36,029 nt of DNA from positions 1-36,029 of the forward strand of contig CAZJEB010000013.1 of the NCBI GenBank assembly GCA_964544955.1. Direction: 5' to 3'. The notes beneath the pieces were generated by a model, which was given only the letters and a program-made list of their open reading frames with translations, did no database searches and was not told the origin of the DNA. This document shows positions 1-7,742 of the stretch, piece after piece. Numbering within the stretch: the stretch's first letter is position 1; every line of letters begins with the position of its first letter. Origin of the DNA: JAAZPT01 sp964544955 (GTDB taxonomy: Bacteria > Bacillota > Clostridia > Christensenellales > Aristaeellaceae). Made by a program: the position numbers and the translations under genes.

Positions 1-113
1 CAAGTTAAATAGCGAGTATTGCTATCCTTAATAATATATTGGCTAGCTGCTTTTGAAATAGGTGTAGTAAACAATAAAGCAATTAATAGTATGTAAGTAA
101 TTATTTTTTTCAT
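1..113 (-). CDS. Secreted protein, N-terminus only (YARHG-domain-like), cut by window edge
   Basis: Reading leftward from the ATG at 113-111 gives 37 residues before the window ends. They start with a lysine pair and a hydrophobic stretch, a probable signal peptide ending near ISKAAS. The mature start contains DSNTRYLT. That string resembles the opening of YARHG domains, which often begin with a D-S-x-x-R-Y-L pattern, in secreted proteins of Clostridia. An AGAGGG ribosome binding site lies 5-10 bases upstream. The family guess rests on about eight residues from memory, so only 'secreted protein' is firm. The gene follows the tmRNA terminator and is probably transcribed separately from it. Confidence 0.5.
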   Translation of the reverse strand, partial: MKKIITYILLIALLFTTPISKAASQYIIKDSNTRYLT

Positions 114-170
114 ATAACCCTCTAAGCTTTTTATTTAATTATATAATAGTATTAAAAATATGCAAATAAA

Positions 171-190
171 AAATAGCCCTAAGGCTATTT
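171..190 (-). terminator. Rho-independent terminator of tmRNA
   Basis: Bases 171-178 (AAATAGCC) pair perfectly with 183-190 (GGCTATTT) around a four-base loop. On the minus strand the stem is followed by a TTTATTT tract. It begins six bases beyond the tmRNA CCA end. Confidence 0.85.
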
Positions 191-195
191 TTGTT

Positions 196-543
196 TGGTG
201 GAGATGAGGGGAATTGAACCCCTGTCCGAAAGTCTGTTAAGGCCCCCTTCTACGAGCGTAGTTAATTATTTAAAATTCCCTCCATCATTCGTAAATTAAC
301 ATACTAATGATTTTAGTAGCTTCATATTACGTAAGTTATCGCAAAGCTTTGATAGTTACGTTGCCCTTGGCGCTTTACATCACAATTCCGGTTTAAGGAC
401 ATTACGGGGTGATGACGGCATTATGCCGCGAATGCTAATTGATTATTATTGTCAATTAAATTTAAGTTCCCGTTTTAGCGTGGTTCAGGGCCACGGCTCG
501 CTTAGAACCCCTCCAATACCCCCGTCGAAGCCAAAACATCCCC
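196..543 (-). ncRNA. ssrA: Transfer-messenger RNA (tmRNA)
   Basis: tmRNA enters stalled ribosomes as an alanyl-tRNA mimic, then serves as a short mRNA that tags the unfinished protein for proteolysis. On the minus strand the 5' end (GGGGATG, then TTTTGGCTTCGACGG) pairs with the 3' acceptor strand CATCTCC before ACCA. The T arm GGTTCAATTCC is intact, and CCA is encoded at 198-196. The tag frame at 453-421 reads D-N-N-N-Q-L-A-F-A-A and then TAA, ending in the expected hydrophobic-Ala-Ala degron. The resume codon would be GAC, which I infer from the usual ten-residue tag length. Total length 348 nt is normal. The partner gene smpB lies 14 bases upstream on the same strand. Confidence 0.96.
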
Positions 544-557
544 ATGTTTGGGTATAA

Positions 558-1022
558 TTACTTATACTCACGCATGGCTCGTTCCATGGCACGCTTGGTA
601 TCACGTTGTGCAAGGCTTTCACGCTTATCGTGTAGTTTTTTACCTTTACACAAACCAAGAAGAAGTTTTACCCTATTATCTTTTAAATACAACTGTAATG
701 GTATAAGGGCGTAACCATCTTTTTTTACAGCTTGGTATAGTTTGCGAATTTCATTTTTATGCAACAATAGCCTTTTAGGCCTTAATGGGTCTGTATTAAA
801 AATATTGCCTTGTTCATAAGGGCTTATGTGCATACCTTCTGCAAACATTTCCCCTTGGCGAACCATACAAAAGCTTTCCTTTAAGTTAACCTTGCCTTGG
901 CGTATACTTTTAACCTCAGTACCTTTTAATTCTATGCCACACTCATAAGTTTCTTCAACAAAATATTCATGCCTTGCCTTTTTGTTTTGAGCTAGTACAC
1001 GATTGCCTTGTTGTTTTGCCAT
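558..1022 (-). CDS. smpB: SsrA-binding protein SmpB
   Basis: SmpB binds the tRNA-like part of tmRNA and brings it to stalled ribosomes. The 154-residue product has the standard family length. It shows the conserved N-terminal AQNKKARHEYF and ETYECGIELKGTEVKSIRQGKVNLKE patterns in an OB-fold core. Its basic C-terminal tail, which occupies the decoding centre, ends in RAMREYK. I chose the ATG at 1022 because AGGAG lies nine bases upstream. An in-frame TTG six bases earlier is only three bases from the same site. The gene sits directly upstream of ssrA on the same strand and has its own promoter overlapping the end of the apbE gene. Confidence 0.97.
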   Translation of the reverse strand: MAKQQGNRVLAQNKKARHEYFVEETYECGIELKGTEVKSIRQGKVNLKESFCMVRQGEMFAEGMHISPYEQGNIFNTDPLRPKRLLLHKNEIRKLYQAVKKDGYALIPLQLYLKDNRVKLLLGLCKGKKLHDKRESLAQRDTKRAMERAMREYK

Positions 1023-1058
1023 ATGCAACCGCTCCTTTCAAAACTACTTAGCTATATA

Positions 1059-1088
1059 ATTATAACATATCGGCAACAATAATATCAA
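1059..1088 (-). promoter_or_regulatory. Promoter of smpB(-ssrA)
   Basis: TTGATA (1088-1083), an 18-base spacer and TATAAT (1064-1059), with TGT before the -10 as in an extended -10 promoter. The -35 box covers the stop codon of the apbE-like gene, so smpB can be transcribed independently. Confidence 0.6.
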
Positions 1089-2131
1089 CCTATCACTAAT
1101 TTTTCATAACCTTCAGTCATTAAAATTGTATCATCTAAAAGCACCCAAAGGGCTTCTACCCCATCTAGCTTATTAGCTAATTCCAAGCCTTGTTCATAGG
1201 GCATTATAAATAAGGCTGTGCTTAAGTAATCGGCTAAAGCGCTATTTTCAGTAACTATTGTAACCGCTTTTACATGGTTGGCTGGCATAAGGCTTATAGG
1301 GTCTATAATATGGTGATATTTTTTTCCATCAACAATGTAAAACCTTTGATAATCACCACTTGTAACAACTGCCAATTCTTTAACAGCAACAACATTTAGC
1401 ATTTTATTAGCACTACTTTGGGCTGTATTAGGGTCTTGAATACCAATTGACCATGATTCTCTTCCATCTAATGGTGCTATACCAGCTTTTACATTGCCAC
1501 CTGCGCTTATTACAAACGAAGGTATGCTTGAGCTTTTTAAATAATCCGCCACCATTTCAGTAGCATAACCTTTTGAAAGGGCGGATGTATCTAACAGCAT
1601 ATTGGGGTCCTTATAAAATACAGTTTGCGCTTGTTCATCAAGTATTAGGTTGTTTATATCTGTAAAGTTATTAAGTTCCACAAGCCTATCCATGCTAGGA
1701 AGTTTTGCTTCAGCTGGGTTATTAATTCCTACTATTCTATAATCATGCCATTCCTTAAGCACTGATCCCATAGCCATATTTACCCCTGTGGGAATTTCTA
1801 GTTGAAGTTTTTGACCATATACTAAAAAGTCAAATAGTTCCTTATCAACTTTAACTGGTGCATCTTTGGCTATTTTATTTAATGTACACATATTAACAAC
1901 GCCATCATATTCATTATATATATCAAAATATTTATGATACATACGGAACATGTCATGGGCCTTTTGCGTTTCATTATCAAAGTTTTCTTTGCTATCGCTA
2001 TAAGCAATTATTGTAATTATAGTATCAAATGTATCAAAAAAATGCATAGAGTATTTCTCTGGTGCTGCAAAAGCTACAGATGATAATAATATAATAAAGG
2101 ATAAAATAATTGTTAGTAATTTTTTAAACAT
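1085..2131 (-). CDS. apbE: FAD:protein FMN transferase, ApbE family
   Basis: ApbE enzymes attach FMN from FAD to a Ser/Thr of extracytoplasmic flavoproteins such as RnfG/RnfD, NqrB/C or FMN-binding-domain proteins. The 348-aa product has an N-terminal signal sequence (residues 1-22, ending SSVAFAA) without a lipobox cysteine, so it may be secreted or held by an uncleaved anchor. Visible family motifs: DTSALSKGYA at 181-190, the glycine pair 211-212, TSGDYQRF near 257-264, HHIIDP at 273-278 and ALADYLSTA at 298-306, whose aspartate (D301) lies in the metal-binding motif. No substrate flavoprotein is encoded nearby. The ATG at 2131 is preceded by AGGGAAGTGG. It is single-gene, divergent from the peptidoglycan-binding protein gene. 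Confidence 0.93.
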   Translation of the reverse strand: MFKKLLTIILSFIILLSSVAFAAPEKYSMHFFDTFDTIITIIAYSDSKENFDNETQKAHDMFRMYHKYFDIYNEYDGVVNMCTLNKIAKDAPVKVDKELFDFLVYGQKLQLEIPTGVNMAMGSVLKEWHDYRIVGINNPAEAKLPSMDRLVELNNFTDINNLILDEQAQTVFYKDPNMLLDTSALSKGYATEMVADYLKSSSIPSFVISAGGNVKAGIAPLDGRESWSIGIQDPNTAQSSANKMLNVVAVKELAVVTSGDYQRFYIVDGKKYHHIIDPISLMPANHVKAVTIVTENSALADYLSTALFIMPYEQGLELANKLDGVEALWVLLDDTILMTEGYEKLVIG

Positions 2132-2161
2132 AGTACCACTTCCCTAAAATTAGATAAATAA

Positions 2162-2190
2162 ATGATACTAAATAAATATTATAAAATCAA
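2162..2190 (-). promoter_or_regulatory. Promoter of the apbE gene
   Basis: TTGATT (2190-2185), a 17-base spacer, then TATCAT (2167-2162), 30 bases before the start codon. Confidence 0.45.
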
Positions 2191-2233
2191 TATATAACTT
2201 CATAATAATTTTGTAACATTTTGTAATCTTTAA

Positions 2234-2262
2234 TTGACAATTTGAAACTATTGTGATAAAGT
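2234..2262 (+). promoter_or_regulatory. Promoter of the peptidoglycan-binding repeat protein gene
   Basis: A perfect TTGACA (2234-2239), a 17-base spacer and TAAAGT (2257-2262), with TGA immediately before the -10 giving an extended -10. The leader to the ATG is about 55 bases. Confidence 0.6.
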
Positions 2263-2322
2263 TTTATTGAGCTTTAATAGCGTATTTTATAGAATTATAT
2301 ACATAATGAAAGGTAATAAATT

Positions 2323-5300
2323 ATGTTACAAAATATTTCATCAAAAATTAAAAGAATTATTGCATTAGCATTAATAATACTAATGGCAAGTTCTAACATG
2401 GTTGAAGTTTTTGCATCAAGCACAGCAACTGTAAATACAAGTGCCTTGTTGTTAAGGTCTGAAATGAGCACTGATTCTACCGTGCTAATTGCAATACCTC
2501 AAGGTGAAAACATAGAGCTTGAGTATATCGCTCAGGATTGGTGTAGGGTTAAATATGGCAAACTTAGCGGCTTCGTTATGAGGAAATACCTTATAATAAA
2601 TGACTATGTTACTACAAACCAAAGCCCTGTAACTGGCATTGATTTACCAACAATCACCACAAAATTGGGCGATACTGGCAATGAAGTATTAAAGCTACAA
2701 AAAGCATTAAACAAAATTGGCTATTATAATGGCATAATGGATGGTAGCTTTGGTAAACAAACAGAAGATTCTGTTTTAGCCTTTCAAAAAAGTATGAATT
2801 TAAATGCTGACGGTGTTGCAGGCGCAAGCACCATATCAGCAATTTCTACCCAATTTAATTCAAACAACAATTTAAACTTAAATGTAAACTACAACAAAGT
2901 AAATTCTATTAGTGAAATAGGCGGTATGCCCAACACTTCAAAATTAGGCGATAAAGGCCAAGACGTTGTTAAATTACAACAAGCATTAAATGTACTTGGT
3001 TACTTTAACGGTACAATAGACGGTAGTTTTGGCACTGCAACAGAAACTGCTCTAAAACGTTTCCAAAGCAATAGGAAAATGACCGTTGATGGCATTGCAG
3101 GCCCTGGTACATTATCTGTTATATTTGGAAGTAATATAAATGGTAGTATATCAACACAATCTGTACAAAACACAGTAAACACAATAATAAGCACTGTAAG
3201 CCAAGGTGCAACATATAATAAAGTAAAATCCATTAGCGAAATTGGTACAATTCCTAACACTACAAAATTAGGCGATAATGGCTTAGATGTTGCAAAGTTG
3301 CAACAGGCTTTAAATGTACTTGGTTACTACAATGGCACAATAGACGGAAATTTTGGAGCACAAACTGAAAACGCATTAAAACGCTTCCAAACAAACAAAA
3401 AGTTAAGTGCTGATGGCGTTGCTGGCCCTGGAACATTATCCATAATGTTTGCATCAAACACAAGTCAAAATAATGTTCAAAATACTGTTAACACCGCAAG
3501 TACAACAACTTATAGCACAGTAGGCTCAATAGGGGAAATTGGTGGAATACCCAATACAACAAAATTAGGCGATAGCGGCATAGATGTTGCTAAGTTACAG
3601 CAGGCATTAAATGTACTTGGTTACTATAGTGGAACAATAGATGGTAACTTTGGGGCACAAACAGAAACCGCATTAAAACGTTTCCAAACAAATAGAAAAA
3701 TGAATGCTGACGGTGTTGCTGGCCCTGGAACATTATCCGTTATATTCGGTAATACTATAACTGGTGCAAATACAGTAAACACAAGCAATACAAATAGCAA
3801 CAATACAACAACAAGCTATATTTCTGGTTCATTAAACGCAGCAGCACAAGCTCAAGCAAGGTTAACAATAACATCCCTTGAGGATATTGGCGATACCCCT
3901 GCTACATCAAAAAAAGGTGATGTGGGTATCGATGTAGTTAAACTTCAACAAGCATTAAAAGTAAGTGGTTATTATAATGGAACAATAGATGGTAGCTATG
4001 GCGAAGGTACAGAAAAAGCTATAATGACCTTCCAAAAGAAAAGAAGTATGCAGGATGATGGTATTGCAGGCCTCGCAACAATAAGGGTATTATTTGGTTC
4101 AAAGGCTGCAAATGCATCCAGCTATGTATCAGTATTACAACCTGAAGAAGTTACAACAAACAACGCTAATACAAGCGACCCTAACAGGGTTCCTAACATT
4201 GATGCAATTGGAAGTGTTCCAAACACATCAAAGCCAGGTGATAGTGGTGAAGATGTTAAAAAATTACAACAAGCTTTAAACGTACTTGGTTACTATAATG
4301 GAATTATCGATAGCAACTATGGTGAAGGCACTCAAAAGGCAGTAAGCGCTTTCCAACGCAAACGTGGCATGGGTGATGATGGTATTGCTGGCCCATCTAC
4401 AATAAGAATATTGTTTGGTGAGAAGGCTGCAAATGCCAACACATACGTTAGCAATAACCCCACAACAGTTGTTACAAGCGATGAAGATATGGGTGATATT
4501 TACTCCATAGCTGATATAGGTGTACCTGCCACATCAAAACCTGGTGATAAAGGCGAAGATGTTAAAAAGTTACAACAAGCATTAAAACTTTTAAGCTTCT
4601 ATGAGGGCGCAACAGACGGTAGCTTTGGCGAAGGCACAAAAAATGCCCTAATAAAATTCCAAAAGAAAAGGGGTATGAATGCTGATGGCGTTGCTGGCCC
4701 ATCAACAATAAGAATAATTTTTGGTGAACCCGCCGCAAACGCATCAACATATACAGCCTCAAATAACAACTCATCAACATCAAGCAGTTCAAGTAGCAGT
4801 TCAGGCAACGATAAAAACATGGCTGGTATAAACGCCATTGCTGATATTGGCACAGTTCCAAAAACAAGTAAACCTGGCGATTACAGCACAGATGTTAAAA
4901 AATTACAGCAAGCTTTAAAGCTTTTAGGCTACTTTAATGGAAAAGTTGATAGCCGCTATGGTGAAACAACAAAACAAGCTGTAATAAAGTTCCAAGCTAA
5001 AAAAGGCATGAGTGAGGATGGCCTTGCAGGCGCAACAACAATAAGGCTATTATTTGGCAAAGAGGCGCAAAACGCAGCAACTGCAAGCAATAAGGAATAT
5101 AAAACAGAGAAAATAGACTGGTTTAATGGTGGTAATAGAACTATACCTAAAAAGGCTACATTCTATGTAAAAGACGTTAAAACTGGTAAGGTATTTAAGG
5201 CAATGCGTTGGTCTGGTGCAAGTCACTTAGACTGTGAACCCTTAACAAAAGAAGATACTGCTATAATGAAATCCATTTTTGGTGGATATAGCTGGAGCAG

Positions 5301-5502
5301 AAGGGCTGTACTTATTAAATACAATGACCATGTATATGCAGGTAGCATGAACGGCTTCCCCCATGGTACACAAACAATAAAAAACAATGGCTTCGAAGGG
5401 CATTTCTGTATACATACATCAGGTTCAAAAACTCACGGGTCAAACAAGGTTGATTCTGAGCATCAAAACCAAGTAGGCAGAGCATTAAGAAGTACATGGT
5501 AA
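2323..5502 (+). CDS. Secreted cell-wall protein: SH3 domain, eight PG-binding repeats, conserved His/Cys C-terminal domain
   Basis: A 1059-aa exported protein likely to bind peptidoglycan. In order: signal peptide (1-31), bacterial SH3-like domain (about 35-92, NTSALLLRSEMSTDSTVL...), eight PG_binding_1 repeats with their first lysines at residues 114, 207, 315, 414, 530, 637, 739 and 850, joined by Ser/Thr/Asn-rich linkers, and a C-terminal domain from about 930. Each repeat carries the pattern GD-x6-KLQ-ALxxxGYYxGxxD-x2-G-x2-T-x-A-x3-FQ-x11-DGxAG. Repeats 2-4 and 5-8 form two subtypes (GPGTL versus ATIR endings). The C-terminal domain has conserved-looking MNGFPHG, GHFCIHTSGSKTHG and a late EHQNQ, reminding me of domains in other clostridial wall proteins and possibly of L,D-transpeptidase chemistry; that is inference. 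The ATG at 2323 follows GAAAGGT. Transcription ends at a strong shared terminator. Confidence 0.88.
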   Translation: MLQNISSKIKRIIALALIILMASSNMVEVFASSTATVNTSALLLRSEMSTDSTVLIAIPQGENIELEYIAQDWCRVKYGKLSGFVMRKYLIINDYVTTNQSPVTGIDLPTITTKLGDTGNEVLKLQKALNKIGYYNGIMDGSFGKQTEDSVLAFQKSMNLNADGVAGASTISAISTQFNSNNNLNLNVNYNKVNSISEIGGMPNTSKLGDKGQDVVKLQQALNVLGYFNGTIDGSFGTATETALKRFQSNRKMTVDGIAGPGTLSVIFGSNINGSISTQSVQNTVNTIISTVSQGATYNKVKSISEIGTIPNTTKLGDNGLDVAKLQQALNVLGYYNGTIDGNFGAQTENALKRFQTNKKLSADGVAGPGTLSIMFASNTSQNNVQNTVNTASTTTYSTVGSIGEIGGIPNTTKLGDSGIDVAKLQQALNVLGYYSGTIDGNFGAQTETALKRFQTNRKMNADGVAGPGTLSVIFGNTITGANTVNTSNTNSNNTTTSYISGSLNAAAQAQARLTITSLEDIGDTPATSKKGDVGIDVVKLQQALKVSGYYNGTIDGSYGEGTEKAIMTFQKKRSMQDDGIAGLATIRVLFGSKAANASSYVSVLQPEEVTTNNANTSDPNRVPNIDAIGSVPNTSKPGDSGEDVKKLQQALNVLGYYNGIIDSNYGEGTQKAVSAFQRKRGMGDDGIAGPSTIRILFGEKAANANTYVSNNPTTVVTSDEDMGDIYSIADIGVPATSKPGDKGEDVKKLQQALKLLSFYEGATDGSFGEGTKNALIKFQKKRGMNADGVAGPSTIRIIFGEPAANASTYTASNNNSSTSSSSSSSSGNDKNMAGINAIADIGTVPKTSKPGDYSTDVKKLQQALKLLGYFNGKVDSRYGETTKQAVIKFQAKKGMSEDGLAGATTIRLLFGKEAQNAATASNKEYKTEKIDWFNGGNRTIPKKATFYVKDVKTGKVFKAMRWSGASHLDCEPLTKEDTAIMKSIFGGYSWSRRAVLIKYNDHVYAGSMNGFPHGTQTIKNNGFEGHFCIHTSGSKTHGSNKVDSEHQNQVGRALRSTW
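2659..5058 (+). repeat. Eight degenerate in-frame repeats coding for PG-binding modules
   Basis: Units of about 280-350 bp recur inside the 2323-5502 gene, at 2662, 2941, 3265, 3562, 3910, 4231, 4537 and 4870 (first lysine codon of each). The most conserved nucleotide core is around TTACAACAAGCATTAAA. Units 3 and 4 are nearly identical over long stretches. This suggests internal duplication and makes copy number prone to recombination or assembly error. Confidence 0.85.
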
Positions 5503-5520
5503 ATCGTAAATCGTAAATAA

Positions 5521-5546
5521 AAACTCCCCAATGGGGAGTTTTTTAT
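5521..5546. terminator. Bidirectional terminator between the wall-protein gene and yfbR
   Basis: AAACTCCCC (5521-5529), loop AAT, GGGGAGTTT (5533-5541), with T-runs on both strands. It serves the convergent genes ending at 5502 (plus) and 5553 (minus). A short AAATCGT tandem lies just before it. Confidence 0.88.
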
Positions 5547-5552
5547 AATAAT

Positions 5553-6146
5553 TTAACCTGCATTTATTCCTTGGGATATTTCATCTAAGGATAATGAGAA
5601 GCTTGGTAAGCTTTCTTCAACAAAAAGTTGAACTTCTGGCATATCCATGGCCAATATAGATTGGTATATGGTCTTTTTTGCGTTTAAAAACTCTTGATTG
5701 CCCGCTTTTTCTTCCTCTATACATTTTATGTAGGCCGATATTTTATCCGCTGCTTTAACCAATTTCCACTCATAAGAATTTTTATCTGGTTTTAAATATT
5801 TAGCATATTCACCTTTTAGAGGCTCATCAAGCATACTTAAAAGGTGGTCATTCGCCATGTTTTCAAGCTCCTTGTAGGATTGCTCTATTGTAGGGTTGTT
5901 ATATTTTACAGGCGTTGGCAAATCCCCCGTAATAACCTCACCAACATCATGGTAAGCTGCAAGGGCTATAACAAGCTCTGTATCTATATTTTTATTGAAT
6001 TTTGTATTCGCAATTAAGGCTAAACCATGGCTTATAAATACAACTTGCATTGTATGTTCCATATCATTTTCTGCTTGGGTGGAACGCATAAGGCCCCAGC
6101 GTTGTATAAGTTTTAAACGAGATATATAAGCATAAAAATGTTGCAT
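5553..6146 (-). CDS. yfbR: HD-domain 5'-deoxynucleotidase, YfbR family
   Basis: YfbR removes the phosphate from deoxyribonucleoside 5'-monophosphates in the cytosol. The 197-aa product lines up along its whole length with E. coli YfbR as I remember it. Shared strings include SRLKLIQRW near the start, TGDLPTPVKY around residues 73-82 and the end motif PSFSLSLDEISQ. The HD-fold metal ligands are visible: H31, H66-D67 and D134, with E70 in the usual place. The ATG at 6146 directly abuts the leuA stop codon, and its AAGGAG site lies in the last codons of leuA, so the two genes are translationally coupled. No functional link with leucine synthesis is evident. Confidence 0.92.
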   Translation of the reverse strand: MQHFYAYISRLKLIQRWGLMRSTQAENDMEHTMQVVFISHGLALIANTKFNKNIDTELVIALAAYHDVGEVITGDLPTPVKYNNPTIEQSYKELENMANDHLLSMLDEPLKGEYAKYLKPDKNSYEWKLVKAADKISAYIKCIEEEKAGNQEFLNAKKTIYQSILAMDMPEVQLFVEESLPSFSLSLDEISQGINAG

Positions 6147-7685
6147 TTAATTCTCCTTTTCCTTACTTGCAACTATCCTATTAATTGCATTAACATAAGC
6201 ATAACAGCTGCCCTCAATAATGTCGGTTGATACCCCTTTTCCAACCATAACTATTCCATCATACTCTACTTTAACAGTTGCTTCACCAAGCCCATCACGG
6301 CCTTCCGATACTGCTTTTAATTGGTAGCTTTGTAACTTGGCAGAAATTCCTGTTATTAAGTTTATTGTTGAAAAACAAGCATCTATTGGGCCTTCACCAC
6401 AGGCTGCATCAGTTATAATATGGTCGCCTTCTTCAAGGGATATTGTAGAAGTGGAAATCAACTTATCCCCACTAAACACTTGGTATGATACCATTTTGTA
6501 CTTACCTTCGCTTTTTAAAGAAGCCGATGTTAGCAGGGCAAGAACATCCTTTTCGCTTATAGTCTTTTTTTGGTCCGCAAAGTCTTTAAACTCAGCAAAA
6601 ACCTCATCAAGTTCCTTATCAGTTAATGTATAGCCTAATTGTTCTGCATAGCTTACAAAGGCATGCCTACCTGAAAGTTTGCTTAACAAAATATCACCAC
6701 TAGGTATACCTAAATCCTTAGGGTTAATTATTTCATATGTGGTTCTATTTTTTAATACACCATGTTGATGTATTCCACTTTGGTGGCTGTATACAGCCGA
6801 CCCTATAATTGCTTTGTTTTGAGCTGGCTCCAAGCCACTGCGTTCAACAACCACTCTGCTTAATTTATAAAGTTTTCTTAAGTCTAAGCCATCATCAAGC
6901 TTGTAATAATCCTTGCGCGTTCTAAGGCCAAGTATTACTTCCTCTAAAGGTGCATTACCTGCCCTTTCACCAAGGCCATTTACCGTACATTCAAACTGCC
7001 TTGCCCCTGCATTCAAACCTGCCAATGTGGTTGCTGCTGCTAAGCCAAGGTCATTGTGGGTGTGCACAGATATATAAAAATCTGGATCCCCCTCTATTTT
7101 AATACTTAACAAATAATCATTTACCATTTTAATAATAGATGCATACTCATCAACTGTTGCATAGCCTACGGTATCAGGTATGTTTATAATTGTTGCACCA
7201 TTTTTGTATGCTGTTTTATAACATTCCAACAAAAAGTCTGGCTCTGTTCTTGTTGCATCTTCACAGGAAAACTGTACTTCATCACACACTTTTGATGCAT
7301 ATGCCACACTTTTAGCAATTTTATCAATTATTTGTTCCTTGCTCATATTAAGCTTAAATTCTCTGTGCAAGGGGCTAGATGCAATAAATATATGCAAGCG
7401 TGATTTTACTGCATCCTTCATAGCTTCAAGGGCAGTATCAATATCCTCCATTCTGCACCTTGCTAAGGAGCATATTGTTGACTTTGTTACAGCCCTGCTT
7501 ATATTTTCAACTGCTTTAAAATCCGCATTGCTTGCAGCTGGAAAGCCCGCTTCAATAACGTCAACACCAATATCATTTAGTTGACGCGCTATTTCTATTT
7601 TTTCATCTATACTAAAGCTAACCCCTGGGGTTTGTTCTCCATCCCTCAAGGTAGTATCAAATACAATTACCCTATTGTTTGCCAT
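6147..7685 (-). CDS. leuA: 2-isopropylmalate synthase
   Basis: LeuA condenses acetyl-CoA with 2-oxoisovalerate, the first committed step of leucine synthesis. The 512-aa product has the normal length. The HMGL-like TIM barrel opens with FDTTLRDGEQTPG (residues 9-21). It contains the metal-site motif HTHNDLGLA near 206, the NGLGERAGNAPLEE signature and GIHQHGVLKNRTTYE. A C-terminal LeuA dimer/allosteric domain occupies roughly residues 370-505, so leucine feedback is likely. The other leu genes are not in the window. A close homologue such as citramalate synthase is possible but the signatures fit LeuA best. The ATG at 7685 follows GAGGT. Confidence 0.94.
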   Translation of the reverse strand: MANNRVIVFDTTLRDGEQTPGVSFSIDEKIEIARQLNDIGVDVIEAGFPAASNADFKAVENISRAVTKSTICSLARCRMEDIDTALEAMKDAVKSRLHIFIASSPLHREFKLNMSKEQIIDKIAKSVAYASKVCDEVQFSCEDATRTEPDFLLECYKTAYKNGATIINIPDTVGYATVDEYASIIKMVNDYLLSIKIEGDPDFYISVHTHNDLGLAAATTLAGLNAGARQFECTVNGLGERAGNAPLEEVILGLRTRKDYYKLDDGLDLRKLYKLSRVVVERSGLEPAQNKAIIGSAVYSHQSGIHQHGVLKNRTTYEIINPKDLGIPSGDILLSKLSGRHAFVSYAEQLGYTLTDKELDEVFAEFKDFADQKKTISEKDVLALLTSASLKSEGKYKMVSYQVFSGDKLISTSTISLEEGDHIITDAACGEGPIDACFSTINLITGISAKLQSYQLKAVSEGRDGLGEATVKVEYDGIVMVGKGVSTDIIEGSCYAYVNAINRIVASKEKEN

Positions 7686-7713
7686 ATATTTACCTCGCTA
7701 ATTTATTAGCTTA

Positions 7714-7741
7714 ATTATATATAAACACATTATTTTGTCAA
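7714..7741 (-). promoter_or_regulatory. Promoter of leuA-yfbR
   Basis: Perfect TTGACA (7741-7736), a 16-base spacer and perfect TATAAT (7719-7714). It lies one base after the stop codon of the GerMN gene. Only about 20 bases of leader remain, so there is no room for a T-box or leucine attenuator. Confidence 0.75.
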
Positions 7742-7742
7742 A

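Noticed and set aside
572..589. Inverted repeat GCATGG-N6-CCATGC near the end of smpB
   Set aside because: It lies in coding sequence for the conserved SmpB tail and has no T-run or promoter next to it, so chance is the simplest explanation.
2659..5058. Regularly spaced repeats that could suggest a CRISPR array
   Set aside because: Units are about 300 bp, stay in one reading frame and translate into a known protein module; there are no short identical repeats with unique spacers.
7686..7742. T-box or leucine attenuator upstream of leuA
   Set aside because: The whole gap is 57 bases and the promoter uses half of it; there is no room for a specifier stem or leader peptide.
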